Counted from the stretch's first letter, positions 50,400-60,737 are shown. The stretch is DNA of 64,000 nucleotides from Chloroflexota bacterium (GCA_021795965.1 JAJYOU010000007.1:28391-92390); one strand, 5' to 3'. Notes: a model not told the origin generated them from the sequence alone. Made by a program: numbers and translations.

Positions 50400-51254
50400 T
50401 CAAACAAATAATGGATCATAATTCTTTCCGCTCAAAATTAAATTTTCTTTTTCTAAAACGGAAAGTGGTTGATAATTTTCACAGGCTTCCAAAACCAGAG
50501 GCAATATTTTGGTATCACCAGCTGTACAAATTCCTGTCACGGGGTAGGATAATACAAAATTTACAGCCTTAAAAATTTCCTCTCGTTTTTCGAAAGGTTC
50601 ATACCAGGTTGTGGCAGAATGTGTTTTTTCGCCCCATGGTCCGCGGGTGATGGACTTGATGATCATGGTTCCGACATTTTTCCTTTGGCATTCTGCAATC
50701 AATTCCTCTGCGTTTTTTCGGAAAATCGGGTTTGCCATCTGGATAAAGTTCATTGGAAAAAGGACCGAATCAAAATCAAATCGTTTTAAAGCTTCAAGGA
50801 AGATTGCAGGAGCATCCACCCCATGACCTGTGATTCCAATAAAATTGGTCAGCCCAGATTTCTTAGCCTCCTGCACTGCTTCCAGTGCTCCCCCTTTCAT
50901 GCTGATTTGATCCAATTCTTCCATGCTTGTGATGGCATGCATTTGGTAAAGGTCAAAAGATTTGGTTTCTAAACGTTTCAGCGATTCTTGCAATTCCTGC
51001 CACGCGCCATTTTTGGTTCGCTCCATGGTTTTACAATTCAGGAAGAAACGTTCTCTTTCCCGTTTCATCCAAGGTCCAATTCGAATTTCTGCCTGACCAT
51101 AAGATGGCGCAACATCAATGTGGTTAATCCCGGATTGGATGACCATCTCCATCACCTTGTCAGCTGCATCCTGGCTGATATCCCAAAAAGCAGCTCCGCC
51201 AAAAATAGCAACCGTGCTCACGTGTCCGGTTCGACCGAACTTTCTTTTTTCCAA
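50400..51254 (-). CDS. Aldo/keto reductase family protein
   Basis: A 284-residue TIM-barrel oxidoreductase of the aldo/keto reductase superfamily, NADPH-dependent in known members. IDVAPSYGQAEIRIGPW contains the catalytic Asp-Tyr region, QMHAITSMEELDQ the expected His-type strand, and NFIGITGHG follows. The usual catalytic Lys strand reads FFLNCKTM, giving a plausible Lys. I take TTG at 51254 as start, because GGAG lies six bases upstream and the codon is 1 nt from the phosphoglucomutase stop. A longer frame to 51308 lies inside that gene. Confidence 0.83.
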   Translation of the reverse strand: MEKRKFGRTGHVSTVAIFGGAAFWDISQDAADKVMEMVIQSGINHIDVAPSYGQAEIRIGPWMKRERERFFLNCKTMERTKNGAWQELQESLKRLETKSFDLYQMHAITSMEELDQISMKGGALEAVQEAKKSGLTNFIGITGHGVDAPAIFLEALKRFDFDSVLFPMNFIQMANPIFRKNAEELIAECQRKNVGTMIIKSITRGPWGEKTHSATTWYEPFEKREEIFKAVNFVLSYPVTGICTAGDTKILPLVLEACENYQPLSVLEKENLILSGKNYDPLFV

Positions 51255-51255
51255 A

Positions 51256-52908
51256 TTAAGCTCCTGCAGTCTTGAATGCCGCGTTAACAATGCTTTGTGC
51301 TTCTTCAATCACCTTGTTCAAGTGAGATTCTCCGATAAAACTTTCTGCATAGATTTTATAAATTTCTTCAGTGCCAGAAGGACGAGCTGCAAACCACCCG
51401 TTTTCAGCGACAACCTTTAGCCCGCCGATGGGAGCATTGTTTGATGGCGCCCTGGTTAATCGTGAAATGATTTTTTCTCCAGCCAGAGATTCTGCCTTAA
51501 CATCTTCAGGAGAAAGATTTTTCAAAACATCTTTTTGCCGGCTATTCGCAGTTGCATCAATTCGCTTGTAAACCGGTGATCCAAATTTATTTTCCAGTGA
51601 ACGGTAGTAGACACCCGGATCATTTCCAGTGACCGCCGTAATTTCTGCTGCCAGTAGGTTTAGCAGTATTCCATCCTTATCCGTTGTCCAAACCGTTCCA
51701 TCCTTTCGCAGGAAGGATGCCCCAGCACTTTCCTCACCGCCAAACCCGAAGGAACCGTCCAACAATCCTTCCACAAACCATTTGAACCCAACCGGTACCT
51801 CCGCCAAATCTCTCGGTAGTGATTTTGCAACGCGGTCAATCATAGAGCTGGATACAAGTGTTTTGCCAATTTTGGCGTTTTTTTGCCATTCGCTTCGATT
51901 TCTGAAGAGGTAATCGATTGCCACTGAAAGGTAATGATTTGGGTTCATTAACCCAGCCGAGGGGGTCACAATTCCATGCCGGTCAGAATCAGGGTCATTC
52001 CCGAAGGCAATATCATAGTCATTTTTTAATGCGATCAATCCCGCCATTGCATACGGTGATGAACAATCCATCCGGATTTTGCCGTCATAATCCACATACA
52101 TAAAGGAAAATGTCGGGTCAACCACGCGATTTACGACAGTAATATTGAGGTGATATAACTCGGCAATGATATCCCAATAACCTACTGAGGCTCCTCCCAG
52201 AGGGTCAACTCCGATTCGGATATCAGCCTCAGCAATTTTTTCAATATTAATGACCTTTTTCAGATCTCGAACATAAGGGTTGGCAAAATCAAATTGGTGT
52301 GTCGTGGAAGAATTCAAAGCAGATTTGTATGGAATCCTTTTTACAGATTTCAAACCCTCGCGCATGATTTCATTCGCTCGCGCCTGGATTTTATTCGTAA
52401 TTTCCGGTCCGGCAGGACCGCCGGATGGGGGATTGTATTTAAAACCTCCATCCGATGGAGGGTTGTGTGAGGGTGTAATAACCACCCCGTCTGCCAACCC
52501 CGATTTTCGATCGCGATTCCATTCCAAAATGGCATGAGAGACCACCGGGGTGGGCGTATAAGATTGCCCCGCTGACAGGTAAATATCCAGACCGTTGGCT
52601 GCGAATACTTCGATCGCAGTCGCTTCTGCCGGCTCAGAGAGCGCGTGCGTATCCTTGCCGATAAAAAGAGGCCCTGTCAGTCCCTCTTTTTTTCGATACT
52701 CACTTAATGCCTGGCACACCGCCAGAATGTGATCTTCATTGAAGCTTGCCTCTGTCGAAGATCCGCGATGCCCTGATGTCCCAAAAACGATTTGCTGGGA
52801 AGGGTCTATTGGGTTGGGATGTTCCAGGTAATATTGTGAAATCAAAACCGGGATATTGGTTAGAATATCACGCTCTGCCGGGTGACCTGCAAGCTTGCTG
52901 ATGGTCAT
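51256..52908 (-). CDS. pgm: Phosphoglucomutase, alpha-D-glucose phosphate-specific
   Basis: A 550-residue phosphohexomutase interconverting glucose-1-phosphate and glucose-6-phosphate. The phosphoserine loop is GVVITPSHNPPSDGGFKYN, the magnesium loop FGNDPDSDRHGIVTP, the sugar-specificity loop GGEESAGASFLR and the phosphate-binding loop AARPSGTEEIYKIYAES. Size and the start NPSQQIVFGTSGHRGSS-like segment match the E. coli Pgm subgroup. ATG follows GGAGG. It opens the leftward operon and is divergent from the fructose-bisphosphatase gene, suggesting a joint role in sugar-phosphate supply. Confidence 0.95.
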   Translation of the reverse strand: MTISKLAGHPAERDILTNIPVLISQYYLEHPNPIDPSQQIVFGTSGHRGSSTEASFNEDHILAVCQALSEYRKKEGLTGPLFIGKDTHALSEPAEATAIEVFAANGLDIYLSAGQSYTPTPVVSHAILEWNRDRKSGLADGVVITPSHNPPSDGGFKYNPPSGGPAGPEITNKIQARANEIMREGLKSVKRIPYKSALNSSTTHQFDFANPYVRDLKKVINIEKIAEADIRIGVDPLGGASVGYWDIIAELYHLNITVVNRVVDPTFSFMYVDYDGKIRMDCSSPYAMAGLIALKNDYDIAFGNDPDSDRHGIVTPSAGLMNPNHYLSVAIDYLFRNRSEWQKNAKIGKTLVSSSMIDRVAKSLPRDLAEVPVGFKWFVEGLLDGSFGFGGEESAGASFLRKDGTVWTTDKDGILLNLLAAEITAVTGNDPGVYYRSLENKFGSPVYKRIDATANSRQKDVLKNLSPEDVKAESLAGEKIISRLTRAPSNNAPIGGLKVVAENGWFAARPSGTEEIYKIYAESFIGESHLNKVIEEAQSIVNAAFKTAGA

Positions 52909-53041
52909 GGTGCCTCCATCGGACCTAATATATTGGTTGGGGGAGCAAAGATCTTTAAATATTTTATCCTCAAATTGGTATCCTGTGCCAATCCCATTAA
53001 TTAATTTTATGCAATTACCCGAAATCTTTTGAAAATTAATC

Positions 53042-53047
53042 TATAAT
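53042..53047 (+). promoter_or_regulatory. -10 box upstream of fructose-bisphosphatase
   Basis: TATAAT lies 49 nt before the fbp ATG in the divergent gap with pgm. No convincing -35 is present at 16-18 nt. The leader contains the AGGAAGGA ribosome site. Confidence 0.4.
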
Positions 53048-53096
53048 CAATTTATCATTAGTTCGTTTTCGTTAATCTAGTTTAGGAAGGATTTCA

Positions 53097-54095
53097 ATGT
53101 CCAGCACACTGATTACAATTGAAAGATTTCTTTTGGAGCAGCAACCGCATTCTGCGGAAGGTGACCTGACCACCCTTTTTTATGATATTGCTCTCGCAGC
53201 CAAGATGATTGCCAAACAAACCAGGCGATCTGCTTTATTGGATATTTTAGGTTATGAGAAAACGACCAATATTCAGGGCGAACGTCAGCGGAAATTAGAT
53301 GTATATGCGGACGAAATGATCTATAGAATGAATGATCACACCGGTCGGCTTTGTGCAATGGTCTCCGAAGAGCGTGATGACTGGATTCCAATCCCGGCTA
53401 ATTATAAAAAAGGGAAATATGTTCTTGTATTCGATCCGTTGGATGGTTCAAGTAATATCGATACCAATGTGACCATCGGTACAATTTTTGGTATTTTTCG
53501 GGCTCTCGATTTAAATAACCGTGGCAGGCTTGAAGATTGCTTAAGAAGCGGTAAAGAATTGGTCGCTGCAGGTTATATTATTTATGGAACCAGCACGATG
53601 TTCGTTTACAGCGCCGGACAGGGAGTCCATGGCTTCACATTGGATCCTGAAATTGGCGAGTTTTTATTAACCCATGAAAACATGCGATTTCCTGAAAAGC
53701 CGACCTATTACAGCATGAATTATGGTGCCTATAGCTATTGGGACCCAGGGGTCCAGGCGTTCGGTGATTGGCTGCAAACCGCACAGGAAACACCCCTCTC
53801 TGCCCGTTACATTGGTTCCTTGGTTGGTGATTTTCATCGGAATCTGCTTTACGGGGGGATTTACGGTTACCCGGCGGAAAAAAAATATTCCAATGGGAAA
53901 ATTCGTCTGCTTTATGAAGCCGGACCGATGGCATTTTTAGCAGAACAAGCCGGGGGTTATGGTTCCGATGGGTATGGATCTTTATTGGAGATAAAACCAA
54001 AGACAATTCACCAGAGAACTCAGGTATTCCTTGGGAATCGTGAGATTGTCCAAAAGGCGGAAGAATTTATTCGGAAAACCAATCTGTCCAAATAG
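53097..54095 (+). CDS. fbp: Fructose-1,6-bisphosphatase class I
   Basis: A 332-residue class I FBPase that dephosphorylates fructose-1,6-bisphosphate in gluconeogenesis. The metal-site motif [12 protein letters not shown] and preceding SEERDDW are diagnostic. [48 protein letters not shown] covers the substrate site. [12 protein letters not shown] closes the protein. Length matches E. coli Fbp. It is expressed singly, divergent from pgm. Confidence 0.95.
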   Translation: MSSTLITIERFLLEQQPHSAEGDLTTLFYDIALAAKMIAKQTRRSALLDILGYEKTTNIQGERQRKLDVYADEMIYRMNDHTGRLCAMVSEERDDWIPIPANYKKGKYVLVFDPLDGSSNIDTNVTIGTIFGIFRALDLNNRGRLEDCLRSGKELVAAGYIIYGTSTMFVYSAGQGVHGFTLDPEIGEFLLTHENMRFPEKPTYYSMNYGAYSYWDPGVQAFGDWLQTAQETPLSARYIGSLVGDFHRNLLYGGIYGYPAEKKYSNGKIRLLYEAGPMAFLAEQAGGYGSDGYGSLLEIKPKTIHQRTQVFLGNREIVQKAEEFIRKTNLSK

Positions 54096-54126
54096 TTCTT
54101 CAATTCTTGGATGCACAAGCTGGAAA

Positions 54127-54546
54127 TTAATCTCCAATAATTTTTACCAGGACTCGTTTCGCTCTAAACCCATCAAACTCCCCGTAAAAAATCTGCTCCC
54201 ACGGACCGAAATCCAACCTTCCTTTGGTAACTGCCACGACAACCTCACGACCCATCAGTTGCCTTTTTAAATGGGCATCGGCATTATCTTCCCCGGTCCG
54301 ATTGTGCCAATACCCAGACACAGGTTCGTGTGGGGCTAGAATTTCCAGCCATTCATCAAAATCATGTTGTAAACCTGATTCATCATCATTAATGAAGACA
54401 GAAGCGGTGATGTGCATGGAATTGCACAGGCAAATTCCTTCCATGATTTCGCTTTCAGCCAGGCATTCCTCCACCTGGGGAGTGATGTTAATAAAACCTC
54501 GCCTTGATTGGATATTAAACCAAAGTTCTTTTCTGAAAGATTTCAC
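54127..54546 (-). CDS. YjbQ/UPF0047 family protein
   Basis: A 139-residue member of the YjbQ family, annotated in some databases as secondary thiamine-phosphate synthase. [36 protein letters not shown] and [39 protein letters not shown] are signature stretches; conserved His and Asp residues could bind a metal. Start is GTG at 54546 after AAGGAGAAAA. It is convergent with fbp. Confidence 0.9.
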   Translation of the reverse strand: MKSFRKELWFNIQSRRGFINITPQVEECLAESEIMEGICLCNSMHITASVFINDDESGLQHDFDEWLEILAPHEPVSGYWHNRTGEDNADAHLKRQLMGREVVVAVTKGRLDFGPWEQIFYGEFDGFRAKRVLVKIIGD

Positions 54547-54609
54547 TTTTCTCCTTTTATTTATTATTTTACGATAAAGATTGATAAAACGATAAAATGA
54601 CTTAGAGAC

Positions 54610-54615
54610 TATAAT
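54610..54615 (+). promoter_or_regulatory. -10 box of the ABC export operon
   Basis: TATAAT stands about 120 nt before the first permease ATG. The leader between them shows no stable hairpin that I can support. No good -35 is visible. Confidence 0.35.
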
Positions 54616-54735
54616 ATGTGAAGGTTGGTACTATTTGCTCGCAGTCCAACCGGAAAATATATTGCGGCTTATTACGGATGTAATTCGGCATCGAGTCTTT
54701 GCTTGCCGGGCCAGGTTTTGAGAGGAGTGAACATC

Positions 54736-55965
54736 ATGCTTTTATACTTTCGCCTTGCCTGGCGAAACATTTGGCGCCACCGTCGTCGAACGGTCATTGT
54801 GGTCCTTGCCATCGCATTAGGTTTGTCACTGATGATGTTTTATGATGGCTTGCTTGAAGGATTCGACCAGGCTATTTATGGCAATGCAATCAAAGTTCTG
54901 GGGGGTAATATTCAAATACACGCGAATGGTTACTCAGATAAATCTGATCAGATGCCTTTAATTCCATTACCCGATGACGCCTTTGTGTTACAAACCGTGC
55001 GGAAACTGCCTCAGGTTGTTTCAGCTAGCCGCAGAATTAAAACAGGTGGGCTTGCCACCAACCGCGAAGGAGCGTTTTCTGTCCAGATTGATGGGATCGA
55101 ACCTGAGGAAGAATTAAAAGTCAACTTGGCTGCCGAACATGTGATTAGCGGTCGTTATCTGACTGCAAATGATGCAGATGTGACTTTCATAGGAAAAGGT
55201 CTCGCCGATGCAATGGCAGTAAAGGTCGGTGACCGTATTTCGGTCACCGGGCGAGCCACTCATGATCAGATGCGCAAAAGAACATTTACCGTGATAGGTA
55301 TTTATGATCTGGGCTTGGCAGACATCGAAAAACGGTCAATCTTTATCTCGCTGGCAGAAGCCCAAAATTTGTATGGTCTCGAGGGAAAATCAACAGAGGT
55401 TGTTGTTTCGCTGAAACAACTCGGTCAGGAATCCCAGGTCATCAATGCTTTGAAGCCGAACCTTCCAGGGTACGAACTTCAATCCTATGACACCAGTTTT
55501 CCCGAGTTAAAAGCAGCGATTGGATCCAAAAATGGGGTCATGGAAATATTTAGCATCATCATTATGGTCGTCGCCGGCATCGGGATCATGAATATGCTTT
55601 TAATGGCTATTTATGAGCGCACTCGTGAAATCGGCATCCTTGGCGCCTTCGGCATGAAACCGAACCAAATATCAATCTTATTCATTATTGAAGGCATTTT
55701 CATGGGATTCGTTGGCGTGATCGCGGGTATTGTCCTGGGATTGGCTATTAATGGTGTCATAAAAGTGGTCGGGTTGGATTTCAGTACCTATTCGAGCATG
55801 ACATCCTATATGGCACTGATTTCTGGAAAAATTTATCCGTCCTGGGGGACGAGTAAGATCGTCTTTAGGTCCGTCACTGTCTTGATTATTTCAGCGTTGG
55901 CTGCCTTCTATCCTGCTCGAGAGGCTGCACATCGCGAACCCGCTGAAGCGCTCCATTATGTGTGA
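54736..55965 (+). CDS. ABC transporter permease, MacB/LolCE type (1)
   Basis: A 409-residue FtsX/MacB-type permease. One membrane helix near residues 20-42 is followed by a large extracytoplasmic MacB-PCD domain (about 45-265). Three membrane helices follow at about 270-295, 325-350 and 375-400, with the family motif YERTREIGILGAFGMKPNQI between them. ATG at 54736 follows GAGGAG by eight bases; the frame continues upstream to a TTG at 54625 without a site. It overlaps the region upstream of the second permease, whose ATG is 8 nt beyond the stop. Confidence 0.88.
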   Translation: MLLYFRLAWRNIWRHRRRTVIVVLAIALGLSLMMFYDGLLEGFDQAIYGNAIKVLGGNIQIHANGYSDKSDQMPLIPLPDDAFVLQTVRKLPQVVSASRRIKTGGLATNREGAFSVQIDGIEPEEELKVNLAAEHVISGRYLTANDADVTFIGKGLADAMAVKVGDRISVTGRATHDQMRKRTFTVIGIYDLGLADIEKRSIFISLAEAQNLYGLEGKSTEVVVSLKQLGQESQVINALKPNLPGYELQSYDTSFPELKAAIGSKNGVMEIFSIIIMVVAGIGIMNMLLMAIYERTREIGILGAFGMKPNQISILFIIEGIFMGFVGVIAGIVLGLAINGVIKVVGLDFSTYSSMTSYMALISGKIYPSWGTSKIVFRSVTVLIISALAAFYPAREAAHREPAEALHYV

Positions 55966-55973
55966 GGATTAAC

Positions 55974-57191
55974 ATGACCCAGTTATTTCGGATGGCATTC
56001 CGTGATCTTCTTAGAAACCGAAGACGTTCATTTTTATCCTCATTAGCCCTCGCAATTGGGGTGGCATTACTGATGCTTATGTTCGCATTCGTGAATGGTG
56101 AGATGACGGGAGCGATGAATTCCACAATCCGCTTGCAAAGCGGGCATCTGCAAATTCGCGCAGAAACTTACGACGAAAACAAATCAAGCCTGAAATGGTC
56201 TGATCTCGTCGAAAACCCTGATCAAATCGTCCAAAAAATCTCATCCTTGCCTCCTGTAATCGCAGCAACTCCGCGTTTATTTGTTTCAGGAATTATTGCT
56301 TCAAAGGATATTACAGCTGGAGTTAGGGTGATTGGAATCGATCCAACATCCAAAGCAAACGAACCTTATCGGTTGGGATTGTTGGAGGGTCAATTCTTGA
56401 CTCTCGATGATCGTGACGGTATTTTAATTGGTCAGCCTTTGGCAAAGAAATTGGATCTAAAAACCGGCGATTCAATTAATGTATCAGTCAACACCTCGAA
56501 TGGCGATGTTTCTGAACAATCCTTCATCGTACGGGGGATTTATTCCACCCAAACTTATGGTTTTGATAGGGTTTCTGTCTTCATGGCTTTGCCCAAGGCT
56601 CAGACGATTTCGGGAACTGAGAATCATGCAAGCATCATTTTTATCTTATTGAATGATAACGCTCAAACCGATTCGGTCAAAAATGCTATCCAGGCACCTG
56701 GTTATAAAATCGTTACCTGGACAGAAATGAATGATTTAATCATCCAGACCGAAAATTTCGCCAATTCCTATATCAATATGTTTGCCTTTATCATCCTGGC
56801 CATAACCGCCACCGTGATCACCAACACCTTGATCATGGCTGTCTTTGAAAGGACGCGGGAAATTGGTATCCTCTCAGCAATCGGGATGAAAGCCTCACGA
56901 ATAATGGGGATGTTCTTGATGGAATCCAGCCTTCTCACCATTGGGGGTTTGGTCATGGGAATAATCATGGGACTATTAATGGTCGCATGGTTCAATGGAC
57001 ATGGTTTTTATATTGGGAATATGGGAATAAGTGGAATGCTGATCCAGGATACTATTTATCCGAATCTAACGCTGACTGATACGATCAGGGTCAGTGTCAT
57101 TTCATTTGTCATTAGTTTACTGGCAGGCATGTACCCTGCCGTCATTGCTGCGCGAATGGAGCCAGTCGAAGCTTTACATGGTGGAAAATGA
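55974..57191 (+). CDS. ABC transporter permease, MacB/LolCE type (2)
   Basis: A 405-residue paralogue of the preceding permease with the same layout: N-terminal helix in RRSFLSSLALAIGVALLMLMFAFV, an extracytoplasmic domain and three C-terminal helices with FERTREIGILSAIGMKASRI. Both permeases plus the ATPase would form one heterodimeric transporter, like LolCDE or MacB-type systems. ATG at 55974 follows GAGG by seven bases. Confidence 0.88.
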   Translation: MTQLFRMAFRDLLRNRRRSFLSSLALAIGVALLMLMFAFVNGEMTGAMNSTIRLQSGHLQIRAETYDENKSSLKWSDLVENPDQIVQKISSLPPVIAATPRLFVSGIIASKDITAGVRVIGIDPTSKANEPYRLGLLEGQFLTLDDRDGILIGQPLAKKLDLKTGDSINVSVNTSNGDVSEQSFIVRGIYSTQTYGFDRVSVFMALPKAQTISGTENHASIIFILLNDNAQTDSVKNAIQAPGYKIVTWTEMNDLIIQTENFANSYINMFAFIILAITATVITNTLIMAVFERTREIGILSAIGMKASRIMGMFLMESSLLTIGGLVMGIIMGLLMVAWFNGHGFYIGNMGISGMLIQDTIYPNLTLTDTIRVSVISFVISLLAGMYPAVIAARMEPVEALHGGK

Positions 57192-57241
57192 TTTTTCCAT
57201 ATCACATTGCTAGATTCTCATCCTGCTAAAAGGAGAACACG

Positions 57242-57916
57242 ATGGAAGTTGCAAAAATAGAAAATGTCACCCGCGTTTATAAAAATGGAAAAATAGAGAC
57301 CAATGCCCTGAGTGGGGTCAACTTGACGATTGAAAATGGCGAATTTACTTCCCTGGTGGGTCCTTCCGGATCCGGGAAAACAACGCTCCTGCAATTGATT
57401 GGATGCCTTGATCAGCCCACCACTGGAAAAATATTTATTAATGGGAAAGATGTCAGCACGTTAAACAAGAGCGCTCGGGCTGATATCAGGCGTGGTACGA
57501 TCGGCTTTATCTTTCAATTTTTTGCATTGATTCCAACTCTGAATGCTTATGAAAATATAGAGATGCCTTTATTATTGAACGGTGTCAAACCGGATGAACG
57601 CCGAAAAACTGTCACACTTTTGCTCGAGGAAGTAGGGCTTTCAGATCGTGCGAACAATCGCCCCGATCAGATGAGCGGAGGTCAGCAGCAACGCGTCGCC
57701 ATCGCACGTGCCTTTGCCACCCACCCTTCAATCATTCTTGCAGATGAACCGACCGCCAACCTTGACACTGCAAACGGCGAACAAGTCATGGAATTGATGA
57801 CACGCTTAAACAAAGAATCTGGAGTGACTTTCGTTTTTGCCACCCATGACCCTCGTGTGATTAAATATGCCAGACGCGTGATAACACTTCGTGATGGATT
57901 GATCGTCGACGATTAA
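57242..57916 (+). CDS. ABC transporter ATP-binding protein, LolD/MacB type
   Basis: A 224-residue ATPase. Walker A is LVGPSGSGKTTLLQLIG, the Q-loop is FQFFALIPTLNAYENIEMPL, the signature motif MSGGQQQRVAIARAFA and Walker B IILADEPTANLDT, with H-loop Ser-free FATHDPRVI. These match the LolD/MacB/FtsE group that drives mechanotransmission rather than substrate passage. The ATG follows AAGGAGAAC. Confidence 0.94.
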   Translation: MEVAKIENVTRVYKNGKIETNALSGVNLTIENGEFTSLVGPSGSGKTTLLQLIGCLDQPTTGKIFINGKDVSTLNKSARADIRRGTIGFIFQFFALIPTLNAYENIEMPLLLNGVKPDERRKTVTLLLEEVGLSDRANNRPDQMSGGQQQRVAIARAFATHPSIILADEPTANLDTANGEQVMELMTRLNKESGVTFVFATHDPRVIKYARRVITLRDGLIVDD

Positions 57917-57950
57917 TGGCACATCATGAAAGAAAAATATAGTGATCAGA

Positions 57951-59132
57951 ATGAAAACAAAATTGGTTTTCTCAATCATTTTCCTCTTATTTAGCCTCAC
58001 TGCTTGCAGCCCCAGTGGAAGTCCTGCTGCATTACCTACTATCGTTATTAGCACTCCTTCGGTTCAAAATCCATCGCCCTCAACGACTTCTTCAACGGGT
58101 CAAGGAATTGTTGCTTCTGGATTCCTTTTTCCGAAGCAGGAAGTTCAGATGGCATTCTCGACAGCAGGAATTTTGAAAAATGTAAATATTTCAGAAGGGG
58201 ATGCAGTCCAGCAGGGATCTGTCATAGCAGAATTGGAAGATGCAGCCTATCAAAGAGAACTGGAATCAGCTCAGAGAAACTTGAACGAGTTTACATCTCC
58301 TGCGGCAATCGCTGAAGCTGAAAAATCCCTTGCAGATGCCCGCCAGGAACTTCAAGACCAACAAGATAAAGTTAATGGTTTGAAATTTAAACGTGCCTCT
58401 GAAGATTTAATTAAAAAAACCCAGGCAGAAATCGATCTTTCAAGAGAACTTTTAGCTCGAGCCTCAGATGCCTACCGGATGGTAGCCAGGTTGGAAGATG
58501 GTGACTCCCGTAAGGCACAGGCTCTTCTGGCATTAACCTCTGCCCAAATGAAGTTAAACAACCTTGTTTCGTTGATGAATTGGTACAATGGCAAACCAAC
58601 CGATATAGATTCCGCGCTTCAAACTGCGAAATTTGATCTTGCAACTGCTGCAGTCCAGGAATTTGAATGGTACCTTTCGGCGATTAAAGGAGAAACCTTA
58701 CCGGCAACTGCCACGGGCAGCAACCTCGTTCAATTTGAAGCAGCGAAGATGGCGGTTGCTGTTGCACAGGATAAACTGGATCATTGCCGGCTAATTTCGC
58801 CTATCTCAGGCATCGCTGTCAAGGTAAACGCAACTCAAGGCGAATTTGTCGTCCCGGGGCAGGTTCTTTTTATCATCAGTGATTCAACCCATTTGCATGT
58901 CGAAACAACAGATTTAAGCGAAATGGATATTCCAGGCGTCACGGTTGGACAAAAAGTAGATGTCAATGTCAAGGCATTAAACCTTAACCTGGAGGGTCAC
59001 GTGACTGGCATTTCAACGGTTGCAGACACTCTCGGCGGAGATGTGGTCTATAAAACAATTATTGCTTTGGATTCATCTCCCCAAAGCTTGCGCGCCGGTA
59101 TGAGTGTGGACGTTCGTTTCCTGGGTCAATAA
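57951..59132 (+). CDS. Membrane-fusion (HlyD/MacA-like) lipoprotein
   Basis: A 393-residue adaptor subunit. The signal peptide ends in the lipobox LTAC (Cys near residue 19). A biotinyl/lipoyl half-domain (LKNVNISEGDAVQQGSVIAELED) is followed by a coiled-coil hairpin (about 95-245), the second lipoyl half (CRLISPISGIAVKVNATQGEFVVPGQVLFIISD) and a beta-barrel. It would link the MacB-type permeases to substrate export. Start at ATG 57951; GTG at 57942 is also possible and neither has a strong ribosome site. Confidence 0.88.
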   Translation: MKTKLVFSIIFLLFSLTACSPSGSPAALPTIVISTPSVQNPSPSTTSSTGQGIVASGFLFPKQEVQMAFSTAGILKNVNISEGDAVQQGSVIAELEDAAYQRELESAQRNLNEFTSPAAIAEAEKSLADARQELQDQQDKVNGLKFKRASEDLIKKTQAEIDLSRELLARASDAYRMVARLEDGDSRKAQALLALTSAQMKLNNLVSLMNWYNGKPTDIDSALQTAKFDLATAAVQEFEWYLSAIKGETLPATATGSNLVQFEAAKMAVAVAQDKLDHCRLISPISGIAVKVNATQGEFVVPGQVLFIISDSTHLHVETTDLSEMDIPGVTVGQKVDVNVKALNLNLEGHVTGISTVADTLGGDVVYKTIIALDSSPQSLRAGMSVDVRFLGQ

Positions 59133-59195
59133 AACCAATAAACATTTTAAATATTTGTTACACGGATTTATTTGCTTGTTTTATCTCATAAGCAA

Positions 59196-59456
59196 TTATT
59201 CCGTGGTTTCAGCTTTTTCAACGACGATGCTGGCCTCACTCACCAAAGCCGCAATGGCTCCCACGGCAGCCAGCATTGGAGCAAGCGCAGCACTAACTAC
59301 CCCAATCGTGAGAGGAAATTCCACCAGAATCCTGCCGGTTTTATCTTTAATGATCACCCGGCGGATATTCCCTTCTCGAATCAGTTGTTTTACCTTGGAG
59401 AGAATTTCTTCTCCATTTACCGAAAATTCTTCAAAGTGATTTTTAGGTTCAGTCAT
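59196..59456 (-). CDS. DUF4342 family small protein
   Basis: An 86-residue protein. FSVNGEEILSKVKQLIREGNIRRVIIKDKTGRILVEFPLTIGVV matches the DUF4342 family, followed by an Ala/Met-rich hydrophobic stretch (APMLAAVGAIAALV). Function is unknown; the family is common in Chloroflexota and Gram-positive bacteria. The ATG follows GGAGG at suitable spacing. It is convergent with the export operon. Confidence 0.82.
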   Translation of the reverse strand: MTEPKNHFEEFSVNGEEILSKVKQLIREGNIRRVIIKDKTGRILVEFPLTIGVVSAALAPMLAAVGAIAALVSEASIVVEKAETTE

Positions 59457-59606
59457 AAAAGTTCCTCCATTTTTAATATACGTCTGATTATTGAAAAATG
59501 TTCATTTTCAGTTCGGAAATTTTTCAAGATGGAAAAGGAAAAATTTCTGATTCAGGCAAGTTATTGATTCTTTTTGTATTAAAATAAGCCAAATCGAGGA
59601 GCGTCT

Positions 59607-60737
59607 ATGTTAAAAATAGAAACGGTGGATCCTTCCAATCAATCTCAGGTTCACAGATTTGTAAAACTTCCTCACAGGCTCTATCAGGGTTGCCCTCAAT
59701 GGGTGCCTCCTCTAAATATCGATGCGTATAACCAGCTTAATCCAAAGAAACACCCTTTTTATGAACATTCTGACGTGGAATTTTTCCTCGCAGTCCGCGA
59801 TGGCAGGGATATCGGAAGAATTGCGGCGATCGAAAACAAGCCTTTCAATTCATATCATCACACAAACGAAGCTGATTTTTATTTTTTCGAGTGCGAAAAT
59901 GATCTGGAAGCTGCAACCGCTCTCTTCGAAACAGTATTCTCTTGGGCTAAGAAAAGGGGGTTAACCCGGGTGGTTGGACCCAAAGGGATGGGCCCTTTGG
60001 ATGGATATGGCATCCTCGTTTTTGGTTTTGGGCAGCGCCAGACCATGAATATGCTCAATTACAATTTCCCATATTATCAACAACTCGTTGAAGCCCAGGG
60101 TTTCGAAAAAGAAGTCGATTTTGTCTCTTGTTACCTGCCCGCGGACCAATTTAAAATTCCGGAGCGGATTGAAAAAATTGCCAAGCGCTCATTCGAGCGT
60201 AGCGGTTTGCAGGTCAAAAAATTTAAAAATAAAAGAGAATTGGTTAAGTGGGCTCCAAAAATTGGAGATGCTTACAACCAGGCTTTTATCAAGAACTGGG
60301 AGTATTTCCCCTTCACACCGCGTGAGATAAAATTTGTGGTCGATAATATAATGACGGTTGCGGATCACCGGCTCATTAAAGTAATCACACATGGCGACGA
60401 TGTGGTGGGGTTTTTATTTGCATTCCATGATGTCTCTGCCGCGATGCAGCGCGCGAAGGGAAATTTATTCCCGTTTGGATTGTTGGATCTTTTGCTTGAA
60501 ATGCGCCGGACTGATACGGTCTCCGTCAATGGCATGGGGATTCTCCCCGAATTTCAGGGTCACGGCGGAAACGCGATTTTGTATTACGAAATGGGAGAAA
60601 CTTTACTCAACTTTAATCAATTCACCCATGTCGAAATGACGCAGGTGGCAGAAACGACTGAACAAATGCGCGCAGACCTCAAAAATTTGAATGGCGTGGA
60701 ATATAAAAATAATCGGGTTTACCATAAGAATTTATAA
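59607..60737 (+). CDS. GNAT-like conserved protein
   Basis: A 376-residue soluble protein with two acyltransferase-like halves. The N-terminal segment HRFVKLPHRLYQGCPQWVPPL and GRIAAIENKPFN, then a central GPKGMGPLDGYGILV, and near the C-terminus VSVNGMGILPEFQGHGGNAILYYEM resemble GNAT-type cores (the last contains a Q-G-H-G-G-N acetyl-CoA-like loop). Similar proteins are annotated only as conserved or GNAT-like. Substrate is unknown. ATG follows GAGGAGCG. Confidence 0.75.
   Translation: MLKIETVDPSNQSQVHRFVKLPHRLYQGCPQWVPPLNIDAYNQLNPKKHPFYEHSDVEFFLAVRDGRDIGRIAAIENKPFNSYHHTNEADFYFFECENDLEAATALFETVFSWAKKRGLTRVVGPKGMGPLDGYGILVFGFGQRQTMNMLNYNFPYYQQLVEAQGFEKEVDFVSCYLPADQFKIPERIEKIAKRSFERSGLQVKKFKNKRELVKWAPKIGDAYNQAFIKNWEYFPFTPREIKFVVDNIMTVADHRLIKVITHGDDVVGFLFAFHDVSAAMQRAKGNLFPFGLLDLLLEMRRTDTVSVNGMGILPEFQGHGGNAILYYEMGETLLNFNQFTHVEMTQVAETTEQMRADLKNLNGVEYKNNRVYHKNL

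Noticed and set aside
54625..54735. N-terminal extension of the first ABC permease
   Set aside because: The added residues have no ribosome site or similarity; ATG at 54736 has a good site and begins a normal permease N-terminus.
54616..54735. Riboswitch or tRNA in the ABC operon leader
   Set aside because: No cloverleaf, conserved riboswitch core or stable hairpin could be found by eye.
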